From Turneriella sp942492915 (GTDB lineage: Bacteria; Spirochaetota; Leptospiria; Turneriellales; Turneriellaceae): a stretch of 64,000 bases of DNA. Numbering within the stretch: position 1 is the first letter of the stretch; each line of letters starts with the position of its first letter. Location of the stretch: the NCBI GenBank assembly GCA_942492915.1, contig OW818662.1, forward strand, positions 868,001 to 932,000, read 5' to 3'. The translations under genes and the position numbers were made by a program. Below the pieces are notes generated by a model. It made no database searches, had not been told where the DNA came from, and saw only the letters and a list, made by a program, of their open reading frames with translations. This document shows, in pieces, positions 27,387 to 35,593 of the stretch.

Positions 27387-28070
27387 CTGCGACGTTTTAC
27401 GACACTCGCCGAAGTCGATTCAACGAACAGGTGGATGTTTGACCGTTTGGGGGCTTTGCAGCCATTCGATACCGTACGCGCCCGTGTACAAACCTCAGGC
27501 CGTGGGCGGCTAACGCGCACCTGGTTTTCGGGCCGGGCCGATGAGAATCTCGCATTCTCTATGATTGTCCCGGTCAACACGATCGGACCCGGTGAAATCT
27601 CTGCACGGGTCGGTTATGCGCTGTGGCAGGTTTTGGTGCGTCATACGACGGTACGCATTCGCTGGCCAAACGATATAGTTTGCAGTGGCAAGAAGCTCGC
27701 AGGCGTGCTCATCGCCGCCGATGCCCGGTTGCCGCAGCTGGCAGTCGTGGGTGTCGGCGTGAACGTCAATTGTGCAGATTTTCCCGAGCCGCTTGGCGAA
27801 ACAGCTACATCGCTGGCGCTCTCTGCGGGTAAACCGCTTGCTGTACAAAGATTATGGCTCGAAATTTGGCAGGGTATACGGCGCGCTTTTTCGCAACATG
27901 AAGAGAGACTTTCCAGCGAATTTATCCGCAATTATAACTCGGTTGCCTGGCAATATATTACCCGTGCTGACGTCGATACTGAACCGCTGCAATTTCAGAC
28001 GCTGCTCGCCGACGGCAGGGCGCTTTGTCTATCGTCCGGCGGGCCGATAACGCTCGATATGGCCGTGTGA
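27387..28070 (+). CDS. birA: Biotin--[acetyl-CoA-carboxylase] ligase (class I BirA, no HTH)
   Basis: Attaches biotin to carboxylase BCCP domains. Motifs: TSGRGRLTRTW (GRGRxGRxW), RIRWPNDIV (KWPND type), GKKLAGVLIAA and GVGVNVN. The first in-frame ATG is at 27435, but the conserved BirA N-terminal motif EVDSTNRWM is encoded upstream of it in the same frame. Between the upstream stop (27366) and that motif there is no ATG, GTG or TTG; the best start is CTG at 27387, six bases after a GAGAGG ribosome binding site. This gives 227 aa. There is no N-terminal DNA-binding domain, so it is not expected to regulate biotin genes. C-terminus is short. Confidence 0.88.
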   Translation: MRRFTTLAEVDSTNRWMFDRLGALQPFDTVRARVQTSGRGRLTRTWFSGRADENLAFSMIVPVNTIGPGEISARVGYALWQVLVRHTTVRIRWPNDIVCSGKKLAGVLIAADARLPQLAVVGVGVNVNCADFPEPLGETATSLALSAGKPLAVQRLWLEIWQGIRRAFSQHEERLSSEFIRNYNSVAWQYITRADVDTEPLQFQTLLADGRALCLSSGGPITLDMAV

Positions 28071-28071
28071 A

Positions 28072-28338
28072 CTACCAGCGATTGATATCGCATGATGCTG
28101 CCGCGTACCTGGTTTTCAGGTGCACGAAGCAACCGCAAAGTTTACAGTTCGAGCCCAGCGCCAGGTATTCACATTTCTTGCAGGTTGCCATGCGTTCGGC
28201 GCGTACCTCATCGGTCGCGTAATCACCACGCACTGTGTCAACAGCGGCATTCAGCAGAGTATATTTTTCTTTAGCAGCGCAGTCGCCGCAGGTGGTATTC
28301 GGTGCAGGCTTCAGCAGGCGGCCGACGAAATTCAGCAT
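28072..28338 (-). CDS. Small cysteine-rich protein, DUF6171-like zinc ribbon
   Basis: 88 aa with eight Cys. The C-terminal half, with CKKC, then C-x2-CGC and a final Ala-x-Cys-x4-Trp pattern, resembles the DUF6171-type metal-binding proteins found in many bacteria and phages. It begins two bases after the methyltransferase gene on the same strand. Function unknown; binding of zinc is inferred from the Cys spacing. Confidence 0.75.
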   Translation of the reverse strand: MLNFVGRLLKPAPNTTCGDCAAKEKYTLLNAAVDTVRGDYATDEVRAERMATCKKCEYLALGSNCKLCGCFVHLKTRYAAASCDINRW

Positions 28339-28340
28339 TC

Positions 28341-29018
28341 TCAGGCTCTGGTGAATTCGAGAAAAAACTGCGACGGTAAGAAGTTCAGGTCGCGCTTCAG
28401 GCGAAAGCCTGCTTTTTTAAATTCTCGTTTCACAGTATTCTTATCGACCAGATTTGCGGGAACTTCACCCGATTCTTCGTCCGCTTTTTCAAGCTTCGTA
28501 AAGTCGATGATCACGATGCGGCCTTTGCGTTTGAGGCTTTGCGACAGGGTTTTGAAATAGGCAACTCGGTTCTCGATGTGCTGGTACGTGTTGCAGAAAA
28601 AAATCAGGTCATAGTAGTCTTTCTGAAGCACAGGATTTCGTGACTGAATGAGCTCCGCCCGGTAGGTCTCTTTCATGCCCCGGGTAGCGGCGTCGCGCTG
28701 CATGTAGTCGACCATTGCCCCATTGATGTCAAAACCAATTGATTGGCCCTTCGGCGCAACGCGCTCAGCAAAACGCCGGGCAAAGTAGCCGGTACCCGCG
28801 CCGATGTCAGCGACAATGTCGCCGCTTTTCAGCTTGAGCTCAGCAATCACCTTTTCAGGCATCTGCCAGCTCTGGCGATCGGGAGATTCGAGTATCGTGG
28901 CAATGCGCTCTGCATCCTGCGCAGCGCGGTCTTGCGGCGTGGGTATTTCAGGCTGTTTCTCGCAGGCCAAAGCGAGCAGGGCGATCAGACACAGGGCGAT
29001 AGGCTGTCTTCGTGGCAT
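28341..29018 (-). CDS. Lipoprotein-like class I SAM-dependent methyltransferase
   Basis: 225 aa. The N-terminus is a lipoprotein signal peptide (basic start, hydrophobic core, lipobox LALAC with Cys19). The rest is a class I methyltransferase: motif I ADIGAGTGYFARRF, acidic IGFDINGAM, YDLIFFCNTYQHIEN and RIVIIDFTK. If exported, the enzyme would lack cytoplasmic SAM, so either the signal anchors it at the membrane or it has another ligand. Coupled with the small Cys-rich gene downstream. Confidence 0.85.
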   Translation of the reverse strand: MPRRQPIALCLIALLALACEKQPEIPTPQDRAAQDAERIATILESPDRQSWQMPEKVIAELKLKSGDIVADIGAGTGYFARRFAERVAPKGQSIGFDINGAMVDYMQRDAATRGMKETYRAELIQSRNPVLQKDYYDLIFFCNTYQHIENRVAYFKTLSQSLKRKGRIVIIDFTKLEKADEESGEVPANLVDKNTVKREFKKAGFRLKRDLNFLPSQFFLEFTRA

Positions 29019-29091
29019 AGACTGACATTACTTACGCATAAATCGTTGCCGCGATGTCATTCAGATTTTTATTTTCTCGGGTTAAACCAAT

Positions 29092-30033
29092 ATGGCAACC
29101 GGAACCAAAGCGATCTACTATGCACTGGCGGCAAACACGGGCATCGCGCTGACGAAAACAGCTGCGGCGGTTGTGACGGCCTCGACGTCAATGACGGCCG
29201 AGGCGATCCATTCGTTTGCCGACTGCGGAAACCAGATTTTGCTGCTGATCGGCATGAAAAAATCCCGAGCGCCGGCGAGTGAGTTGCATCCACTCGGTTA
29301 TGGAAAGGTTTCGTATTTTTGGTCGTTCATGGTCGCGCTACTGCTCTTTTCAGTCGGCGGCGTTTTTTCCGTCTATGAAGGCAGCCACAAGCTTGCGGCG
29401 CCCCAGCCATTGCAATATCCCTGGATCGCCATCGCCGTTCTGGCAATCGGGGTGGTACTCGAATCGTTCTCGCTTTACGGAGCGCTCAAAGAAATCAAAA
29501 CTTCGCGCGCCAAAAGGTCACTCTACCGCTGGTTTCGCGATACGCGGCAGAGCGAGCTCATGGTTGTCATCGGCGAAGACATTGCGGCGTTGCTCGGTCT
29601 CGCGATTGCGTTGCTCTTCGTCCTGCTTGCATACCTGACGCAGAACCCAATATATGATGCGATTGGCAGCATCGTGATCGGCTTTTTGCTCATTACGATC
29701 GCGGTCATGATCACGCTCGAGATCAAGAGTCTTATTATCGGCGAAAGCGCTGACGACGATTTTAAATCCGCATTTCGCGAATTTCTGGCGTTGCGTTATC
29801 CGCATCTCGACGTGCTGAATCTGATTACGCAGCACCACGGACACGATATTGTGCTCGCGCTGAAAGTACGTTTTCGCAAGTGGCCGGCATCGGCAAAAAA
29901 ACTAGTTTTGGATATCAACGCAATCGAGAAGGCAATACGCACGCAATTTACCGATGTGCGCTTCATCTTCTTCGAGCCTGACATCTCGACCGATGAAAAA
30001 ATTCGCGCTAGCGCCAGAAAGAGAAAAGGTTGA
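29092..30033 (+). CDS. Cation diffusion facilitator (CDF) family metal exporter
   Basis: 313 aa with six membrane helices. CDF signatures: TAEAIHSFADCGNQ with His and Asp of the transmembrane metal site, the HPLGYGK loop, GEDIAALLGL, and YDAIGSIVIGFLL. The C-terminal domain (about 215-300) is the cytoplasmic metal-binding fold. Likely exports Zn2+ or related divalent cations in exchange for protons. Its stop overlaps the lpxC start. Confidence 0.92.
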   Translation: MATGTKAIYYALAANTGIALTKTAAAVVTASTSMTAEAIHSFADCGNQILLLIGMKKSRAPASELHPLGYGKVSYFWSFMVALLLFSVGGVFSVYEGSHKLAAPQPLQYPWIAIAVLAIGVVLESFSLYGALKEIKTSRAKRSLYRWFRDTRQSELMVVIGEDIAALLGLAIALLFVLLAYLTQNPIYDAIGSIVIGFLLITIAVMITLEIKSLIIGESADDDFKSAFREFLALRYPHLDVLNLITQHHGHDIVLALKVRFRKWPASAKKLVLDINAIEKAIRTQFTDVRFIFFEPDISTDEKIRASARKRKG

Positions 30034-30887
30034 TGCCGCGCCCGTTTCGCACGACGATCAAACAGCCCGGCATCTATGAAGGCGTTGGCCTGCACTCTGG
30101 CGAGTTGACGCGGCTCACTTTTTATCCCGCTGATTGTGGCGAAGGGATTGTTTTTTTTCGCTCTGGCGGCAGCCGCAATGACCGCTCGGCGGTGCGCGCC
30201 TCGCTCGAAAATGTCATCGATACGTCGCTCGCGGTAACTCTCGGGGGCGACACGGACGGGCAGATGCAGTTGCAGACGGTCGAACACCTTTTGTATGCGC
30301 TGTTCGTGCTCGGCATCACCGACGTCGCGATTGAAGTTGAGGGCGGCACCGAGATTCCGATAGCCGACGGCAGCGCGGGTCCTTTTATTCGCGCTCTGCA
30401 ATCGCTTGAATTGCACCACTACGCAGAAAAAGTGAAGCCGATTGTGGTCACGCGTCCCCTTTCAGTCACCGATGGGGATCGTTACCTTGTCGCCATGCCT
30501 GCGCCTGATTTTCAGGTTTCGTACTACATTGACTATCCTCACCCGCTGCTGAAGAACCAGGCAGTGCAACTGACCTATGACGACGCGACGTTCGTCGAAA
30601 CCATTGGCTTTGCGCGCACGTTCGGCTTCATGAAAGACGTTGAATACCTGCGCTCGCGCGGCCTGGCGCAGGGGGGCAGCGTCGACAATGCGGTGATCTA
30701 CATGCCCGACGGCACGACGATGAATGAGTTCCGTTTCCCGCGCGAGTCGGTCTACCACAAGATTCTCGACCTCATCGGCGACCTGGCGCTGATCGGCAGG
30801 CCGATTCAGGGTCATGTGCTCGGCGCGCGTGGCGGCCACGCACTCGACGTCGCCTTCGGCAAGAAACTTCTGCAGGCTTTTGGGTAG
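30033..30887 (+). CDS. lpxC: UDP-3-O-acyl-N-acetylglucosamine deacetylase
   Basis: Committed, zinc-dependent step of lipid A synthesis in the cytoplasm. 284 aa. Motifs: IYEGVGLHSG near the N-terminus, TVEHLLYAL with zinc ligand His85, IPIADGSAGPF, and HKILDLIGD with His242 and Asp246 as the other ligands, followed by GHVLGARGGHAL. The ATG at 30033 overlaps the CDF stop (TGATG); a TTG one codon earlier also reads in frame. Shows that the host makes LPS. Confidence 0.97.
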   Translation: MPRPFRTTIKQPGIYEGVGLHSGELTRLTFYPADCGEGIVFFRSGGSRNDRSAVRASLENVIDTSLAVTLGGDTDGQMQLQTVEHLLYALFVLGITDVAIEVEGGTEIPIADGSAGPFIRALQSLELHHYAEKVKPIVVTRPLSVTDGDRYLVAMPAPDFQVSYYIDYPHPLLKNQAVQLTYDDATFVETIGFARTFGFMKDVEYLRSRGLAQGGSVDNAVIYMPDGTTMNEFRFPRESVYHKILDLIGDLALIGRPIQGHVLGARGGHALDVAFGKKLLQAFG

Positions 30888-30938
30888 CGGCAACATGAAA
30901 CATACTTTACGACACTGCCCCCGGGAGCAGGCACCCGC

Positions 30939-32285
30939 ATGGGCGCACCTGAGACGAACTTGAACGCAATGGCTCCCCTGAGCACGGGTGGGCACAGCCG
31001 GGTGCGATTGCGCATGGCGCTCTGGCAAAGCCTGACGCGTCGGGGCATTTTGGGCTGGGCGTTCGCGGTTATTTTTGTCGGCTTCTATGTCATGCTCTAT
31101 TGGTCGTACGATCTCGACGCCATCATCGCAGGTCGGCAACAAGAAACGATTCTTGCACCGCTCAAGAAGAAACTCGCTATTGCGCAGGCTGACAACCTCG
31201 CGGCCCGGCACGGACTCGAGGCGCAGCTTAAGCACGTTATCGCGGGTGCAAAAGAAAAATCAACGGCCGCCGCGTATCACACATACCTCTTACCAGAAAA
31301 CCGTGTGTTCGTTGATCGCCTGCGCGCATTGCACCCGCAGCCTCTATCCGCAAAGATCGAAGGGTGGGCAACGAACCTGAATCCACTTTCACGGTTGATG
31401 CGCAACCGGGACGCCGACCGTTGGTTTCTTTACGGATTTCTCTACACGGTACTGGTGGTTGCGATGGGTATACGTTTCTACCGGCGCTGGCGTCACGATG
31501 CGTACCAGAAGATGCGTACGGTTTCTGTGATGGCCGTGCAGACGCTTCTTGCGTTCTTACTGCCGTCGTTATTGCTCTATTTTAATACCAAAGAGTTCTA
31601 TTTCAGCTATTTCTGGCCGTTGAAACTCGAATACTTTCTGCCATCGACCTTCACCGATTATCCCCGGGCGATGGGCCTCTGGGCAGTGATGATGGCATTT
31701 GTCGCTGTACCTGTGCTTACGTATTTTTTCGGCAAACGCTGGTACTGTTCGTGGGTATGCGGTTGCGGCGCGCTGGCGAACACGATGGGCGACCCCTTCA
31801 GGCAGCTCAGTAATAAATCAGACCGTGCGTGGGTCGTTGAACGTGTTACCGTGTATTCTGTTCTGGCGCTGACTGTTGTGCTTACGGCCCTCATTTTTAT
31901 AAACGAATTTCGAGGTGTCGACGACGAGTTTGGCCAGTTTGTCTTCGGCATGAAACGTTGGTACGGGTTCTTCATCAGCGCGGGATTTGCCGGCGTAATC
32001 GGGACGGGCTTTTATCCGCTTATGGGCACACGCGTCTGGTGCAGGTTCGGTTGTCCGCAGGCAGCGATTCTGGGAATCTTACAGGTTGTCTTTTCAAAGT
32101 TTCGCATTCAGACCAACGGTGGCCAGTGCATCGGCTGTGGTAGTTGTTCGGCCAACTGCGAAATGGGGATCGATGTGCGAAGCTATGCCATGGCGGGTGA
32201 AGACATCAAGCGCGCATCGTGCGTCGGCTGCGGCCTGTGCATGTCGGTCTGCCCGCGCGGCGTGCTGCGACTCGGCAATGGCTGA
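30939..32285 (+). CDS. Polyferredoxin-type membrane protein with two 4Fe-4S clusters (NapH/CcoG-like)
   Basis: 448 aa. Five or six membrane helices, a cytosolic or periplasmic loop of about 100 aa after the first, then paired Cys motifs: WYCSWVCGCG and WCRFGCP inside the membrane part, and two ferredoxin motifs GQCIGCGSCSANCEMG and SCVGCGLCMSVCP at the C-terminus. This resembles NapH/RdxA/CcoG electron-transfer proteins. The start is one of several Mets; ATG 30939 is the first. Electron partner is not visible nearby. Confidence 0.87.
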   Translation: MGAPETNLNAMAPLSTGGHSRVRLRMALWQSLTRRGILGWAFAVIFVGFYVMLYWSYDLDAIIAGRQQETILAPLKKKLAIAQADNLAARHGLEAQLKHVIAGAKEKSTAAAYHTYLLPENRVFVDRLRALHPQPLSAKIEGWATNLNPLSRLMRNRDADRWFLYGFLYTVLVVAMGIRFYRRWRHDAYQKMRTVSVMAVQTLLAFLLPSLLLYFNTKEFYFSYFWPLKLEYFLPSTFTDYPRAMGLWAVMMAFVAVPVLTYFFGKRWYCSWVCGCGALANTMGDPFRQLSNKSDRAWVVERVTVYSVLALTVVLTALIFINEFRGVDDEFGQFVFGMKRWYGFFISAGFAGVIGTGFYPLMGTRVWCRFGCPQAAILGILQVVFSKFRIQTNGGQCIGCGSCSANCEMGIDVRSYAMAGEDIKRASCVGCGLCMSVCPRGVLRLGNG

Positions 32286-32289
32286 TATT

Positions 32290-32306
32290 TTTTCCTGAAC
32301 GGAAAA
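32290..32306. terminator. Possible bidirectional terminator hairpin
   Basis: TTTTCC and GGAAAA arms of 6 bp around TGAAC, lying between two convergent gene ends. T-runs flank it on both strands (six T on the left, and A-run that reads as T on the other strand), so it could end both transcripts. The stem is short. Confidence 0.35.
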
Positions 32307-32308
32307 TC

Positions 32309-33061
32309 TTAGCGACGCCGTCCAAAAAGCAGAAAAACGTACAGCGAAAAAATCTGCGTAAAACTTGTGGCGGCGAGCGCGATCTCGACGCCCAGATTCG
32401 AACGCGACCGGTCAAACAAAAGCAAAAGATTGGCGATCGAGAAGGCTGCCGCTGCAACCAGCGCAAGCGGTCCGCTGCGTTGTTCGATGCGGGTAATCAG
32501 TAAAACCGTGACCACAATCTGCAGCAGCAACTGCACGCTGCCGAGCGCGAAGGGCGACGTCGATGCAGAAAAGCTCAGGTCGAGGCCTGCATAGGCTAAT
32601 ATCGTCGTGATCAGCAGAATCGCGTAGAGCGCGACGGGCAAAACTTCGCGTCGACGGTTTTCAGCCACCGTTTCGTTTAAAATTCTCAATTGCCAGAGCC
32701 AGGCCGCCAGAAGCGAAAAGCAGTGTGTGACGACCGCATGCACCCAGGCAAGAGTGAGGCTGTCTTTGTCGGTCGGCAGCCGGTCAGCGGCCAGCATGAT
32801 GTGGCGCAACAGGGGCAAAAAACTGAGCAGGTGTGGCAGGTGCATCAGAAGTGGCACCGGATGCCGCCGCGTGGTCAGCGAGATATAGAAGGCGACCACA
32901 AGCCACTGCAGATACGTCGCGCCGAGGTAGACGACCGGCAGCGCCTCGCGCCACGCAACGAGTTGCGGATAGCGGTACGTCAGCACGAGGTGCGCAGACA
33001 GCAAAAGCAGCTGCAACGGTACCGCAGCCAGTATCAATGTGGTTTGACTAATCGTTGGCAC
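32309..33061 (-). CDS. Polytopic membrane protein of unknown function
   Basis: About 250 aa with seven predicted membrane helices and many His in loops. I recognise no family. The longest frame starts at 33118, inside pgsA by 71 bp; a GTG at 33061 just before the first helix gives a normal small overlap with pgsA and is preferred. Last gene of the lspA-purA-pgsA (-) operon. Confidence 0.65.
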   Translation of the reverse strand: MPTISQTTLILAAVPLQLLLLSAHLVLTYRYPQLVAWREALPVVYLGATYLQWLVVAFYISLTTRRHPVPLLMHLPHLLSFLPLLRHIMLAADRLPTDKDSLTLAWVHAVVTHCFSLLAAWLWQLRILNETVAENRRREVLPVALYAILLITTILAYAGLDLSFSASTSPFALGSVQLLLQIVVTVLLITRIEQRSGPLALVAAAAFSIANLLLLFDRSRSNLGVEIALAATSFTQIFSLYVFLLFGRRR

Positions 33062-33617
33062 TGCCTTTAAGTATCGTGCGGCCGTAGGTTTTGGTATAGG
33101 CGAAAATTCCCCCTGCAAAAACCAGCATCAGGGGGGGAATCGTCCATTCACGGTGTGGCCAGCTGAACAGGTAAAAGAGGCCCGAAAGGGAGATCATACC
33201 GACGCCAACTTTGCCCCAGTAGTTGGGCTTGCCGAGTACATTACGTTTGATCAGCAAATACCCGCCGCCGATCGTGCCTATGATTTCGCGCAGCGTGACG
33301 ACAACCGTCACCCAAAGGGGAAAGTCGCGGTAATAGACGAGCAATGAGAGCCCGGCGACGATCACAATCTTGTCTGCGATCGGGTCGAGATACTGGCCCA
33401 GCGGCGTTTCTTGCCCGAGCTTGCGCGCAAGATAGCCGTCAAGGAAGTCAGTCAGAGTCATGAAGAAAAGCGTGAGGCCCGTATACAGGCGTATGCGGTC
33501 TATATTGTGCGGGTGTGCAAGAATGTACCAGAGTGCCGGTATACCCAGGACGCGTGAGAGCGACAGCAGGTTCGAGATTGTCAGGATGCGATAGGTGAAT
33601 AACTCCCTGACGGTCAT
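33048..33617 (-). CDS. pgsA: CDP-diacylglycerol--glycerol-3-phosphate phosphatidyltransferase-like
   Basis: 189 aa integral membrane enzyme of phospholipid synthesis. The CDP-alcohol phosphatidyltransferase signature is exact: D-x2-DGxxAR at DFLDGYLAR, then GQYLDPIADK for the remaining G-x3-D-x3-D. PgsA is the likeliest member because of length and general resemblance; other CDP-alcohol transferases cannot be excluded. Shares an operon with lspA and purA. Confidence 0.85.
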   Translation of the reverse strand: MTVRELFTYRILTISNLLSLSRVLGIPALWYILAHPHNIDRIRLYTGLTLFFMTLTDFLDGYLARKLGQETPLGQYLDPIADKIVIVAGLSLLVYYRDFPLWVTVVVTLREIIGTIGGGYLLIKRNVLGKPNYWGKVGVGMISLSGLFYLFSWPHREWTIPPLMLVFAGGIFAYTKTYGRTILKGSAND

Positions 33618-33699
33618 GCGCCCAGCCCTTCGTGGCCGCGCCTGACCTTACCATCTCCTGTGGCCTTGGTCATCGACTTGCACGTGCGTGCAAGCCGGC

Positions 33700-34971
33700 T
33701 CATTTTATCGCGATCGTATTGTCGCGTTCGGGGCCGACAGAAACCCACGCAATCGGAACTCCGCAATATTTTGCGAGGGCGTCGATATAGCGCCGCGCGT
33801 TTTTCGGCAGGTTCTTGAGTTTGGTCACGTGTGAGGTCGGTTCGTTCCAGCCTGGAAACTCTTCATAGATCACCTTAATATCACCGACGCTGCAAGACGG
33901 GAAATAATCAATACGTTTGCCGCCGAGCTCATAGCCCGTTGCAACTTTGATCGTCTTGAAAGTATCGAGTACGTCGATCTTCGTCAATGCCAGCGCTGAA
34001 AGGCCATTGATGCGCGCAGCGTGGCGGACGACTTCGACGTCGAACCATCCGCAGCGTCGCGGGCGCCCCGTAACACTGCCGAACTCATGCCCGGCCTTGC
34101 GCAGCAGATCGCCTTCTTCACCGAAAATTTCAGTTGGGTAGGGGCCTTCTCCGACGCGCGTCGAATATGCCTTTGCGATGCCGATTACATTTTTCAGATA
34201 CCGAAATGACACACCGCTGCCACTGAGCGCACCGCCTGTCGTTGGGTTTGAACTGGTAACGTACGGGTAGGTGCCAAAATCGAGGTCGAGCATCGTGCCC
34301 TGCGCACCTTCGAGCAGCACGCGCTTGCCCGATGCGAGTTCCATATTGAGGTAGTACGGGCAGTTCACGACCATGTCGCGCAGCTTTTCGCGCAGCGCCA
34401 TTAGCTTCTCGCGCATCTCTTTCAAATCCATCGGCGGCGCATCGTACATGCGCGTCAGCAGTTTGTTCTTTTGCTCGACCAGACGCGGCAACGTTGAATC
34501 AAAAAAATCGTCGCTGTACAGCATTCCGATGCGTATGCCCTGACGGTTGACCTTGTCAGAATAGCAGGCGCCGATACCGCGCTTAGTAGTGCCTATCTTG
34601 TGGGCACCCGAAGCCTCTTCGCTGCGTACATCGATCTCTTTGTGGTAGGGCATCAGCAGGTGCGCGTTGTCAGCGATGCGCAAACGCCCGCCGGGGTTAA
34701 CGCCCTTGGCTTCGAGTTCGGCGATTTCCTGGAACATCGCATCGGGGTCGATTACCATGCCGCCACCAAGCACGCAGATCGTGCGCGGATATAATATACC
34801 GCTGGGGATCAGCCGAAAGATATATTTATCTTCGCCGACTTTAACCGTATGGCCCGCATTAGCGCCACCCTGGTAGCGTACGACAATATCTGTTTCTTTT
34901 GAGAGATAGTCGATGACCTTGGCTTTGCCTTCATCACCCCATTGTGTTCCGACGATTAGAGTTGCGGGCAT
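33700..34971 (-). CDS. purA: Adenylosuccinate synthetase
   Basis: Adds Asp to IMP with GTP in AMP synthesis. 423 aa. GTP and substrate motifs: GTQWGDEGKAKVIDYL with the P-loop-like GDEGK, GGANAGHTV, KIGTTKRGIGACY, LLEGAQGTMLDLDFGTYPYVTSSNP and WVSVGPERD. The frame stays open 336 bp upstream of the true ATG, into lspA in another frame; the MPATLIVG start at 34971 is right because it is one base after the lspA stop and matches the family N-terminus. Confidence 0.97.
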   Translation of the reverse strand: MPATLIVGTQWGDEGKAKVIDYLSKETDIVVRYQGGANAGHTVKVGEDKYIFRLIPSGILYPRTICVLGGGMVIDPDAMFQEIAELEAKGVNPGGRLRIADNAHLLMPYHKEIDVRSEEASGAHKIGTTKRGIGACYSDKVNRQGIRIGMLYSDDFFDSTLPRLVEQKNKLLTRMYDAPPMDLKEMREKLMALREKLRDMVVNCPYYLNMELASGKRVLLEGAQGTMLDLDFGTYPYVTSSNPTTGGALSGSGVSFRYLKNVIGIAKAYSTRVGEGPYPTEIFGEEGDLLRKAGHEFGSVTGRPRRCGWFDVEVVRHAARINGLSALALTKIDVLDTFKTIKVATGYELGGKRIDYFPSCSVGDIKVIYEEFPGWNEPTSHVTKLKNLPKNARRYIDALAKYCGVPIAWVSVGPERDNTIAIK

Positions 34972-34972
34972 A

Positions 34973-35503
34973 TCAGACCTTGTTCTCGCTGTCTGCAGCG
35001 GCGAGCACCGCAGCTTTTTCAGCCTTTTCGAACTGGTAGAACGATATGGCGAGCAAAAAGGCGCCGACGCAGATAAAGGCATCGGCGATATTAAAGACGA
35101 ACCAGCGGAAAGCGCCGAAGCGCACGTCGATAAAATCGACCACGCCCGGAACGCTGCCGTAAAACCGGTCCGTGAAGTTGCCGAGTGCACCACCGAGAAT
35201 GGCCGCAATTGCCAGAGAAAAGATCTTTGAATTTTCAGGGCTACGGTAATAATAGTAAAGAAGAAAGAGGATTGCAAAACCGGTGAGTATCTGGAAAATC
35301 CACGCATATCCCTGAGCTAATCCGAAGACGCCGCCCCGATTGTAGGTCAGCGTAAAGTGCAGAAAATTACCGAGTACCGCTTCGCTTTGGCCTTCGGTCG
35401 TGAAATGCTTCAAAATCCAAAGCTTTGAAAACAGATCAGAAACGTAGACGGGTACAAGCACCGCAAAGAATGCTAGGGTGAATTTAGTGCGCCACGTTGA
35501 CAT
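34973..35503 (-). CDS. lspA: Lipoprotein signal peptidase (signal peptidase II)
   Basis: 176 aa with four membrane helices. LspA motifs: NRGGVFGLA, GALGNFTDR, VVDFIDV and FNIADAFI, the last two carrying the two catalytic Asp. Removes signal peptides from prolipoproteins at the inner membrane, consistent with the lipoprotein-like proteins predicted in this window. First gene of the operon with purA. Confidence 0.96.
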   Translation of the reverse strand: MSTWRTKFTLAFFAVLVPVYVSDLFSKLWILKHFTTEGQSEAVLGNFLHFTLTYNRGGVFGLAQGYAWIFQILTGFAILFLLYYYYRSPENSKIFSLAIAAILGGALGNFTDRFYGSVPGVVDFIDVRFGAFRWFVFNIADAFICVGAFLLAISFYQFEKAEKAAVLAAADSENKV

Positions 35504-35593
35504 CGAGGCAACTTTGGCCTCTGAAACACCGCTACAAGCCTAAATGAACCGCTAGAAAGGCCCTTCTTATGGCCATTTGTTCAGGTTGTCCTT

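Noticed and set aside
26855..27580. 241-codon open frame on the (-) strand
   Set aside because: Antisense to birA and the small membrane protein gene, with no recognisable motifs; the birA frame carries clear conserved motifs.
34972..35307. Open frame upstream of purA adding 112 residues
   Set aside because: It overlaps lspA in another frame and has no family match; the conserved PurA N-terminus begins at 34971.
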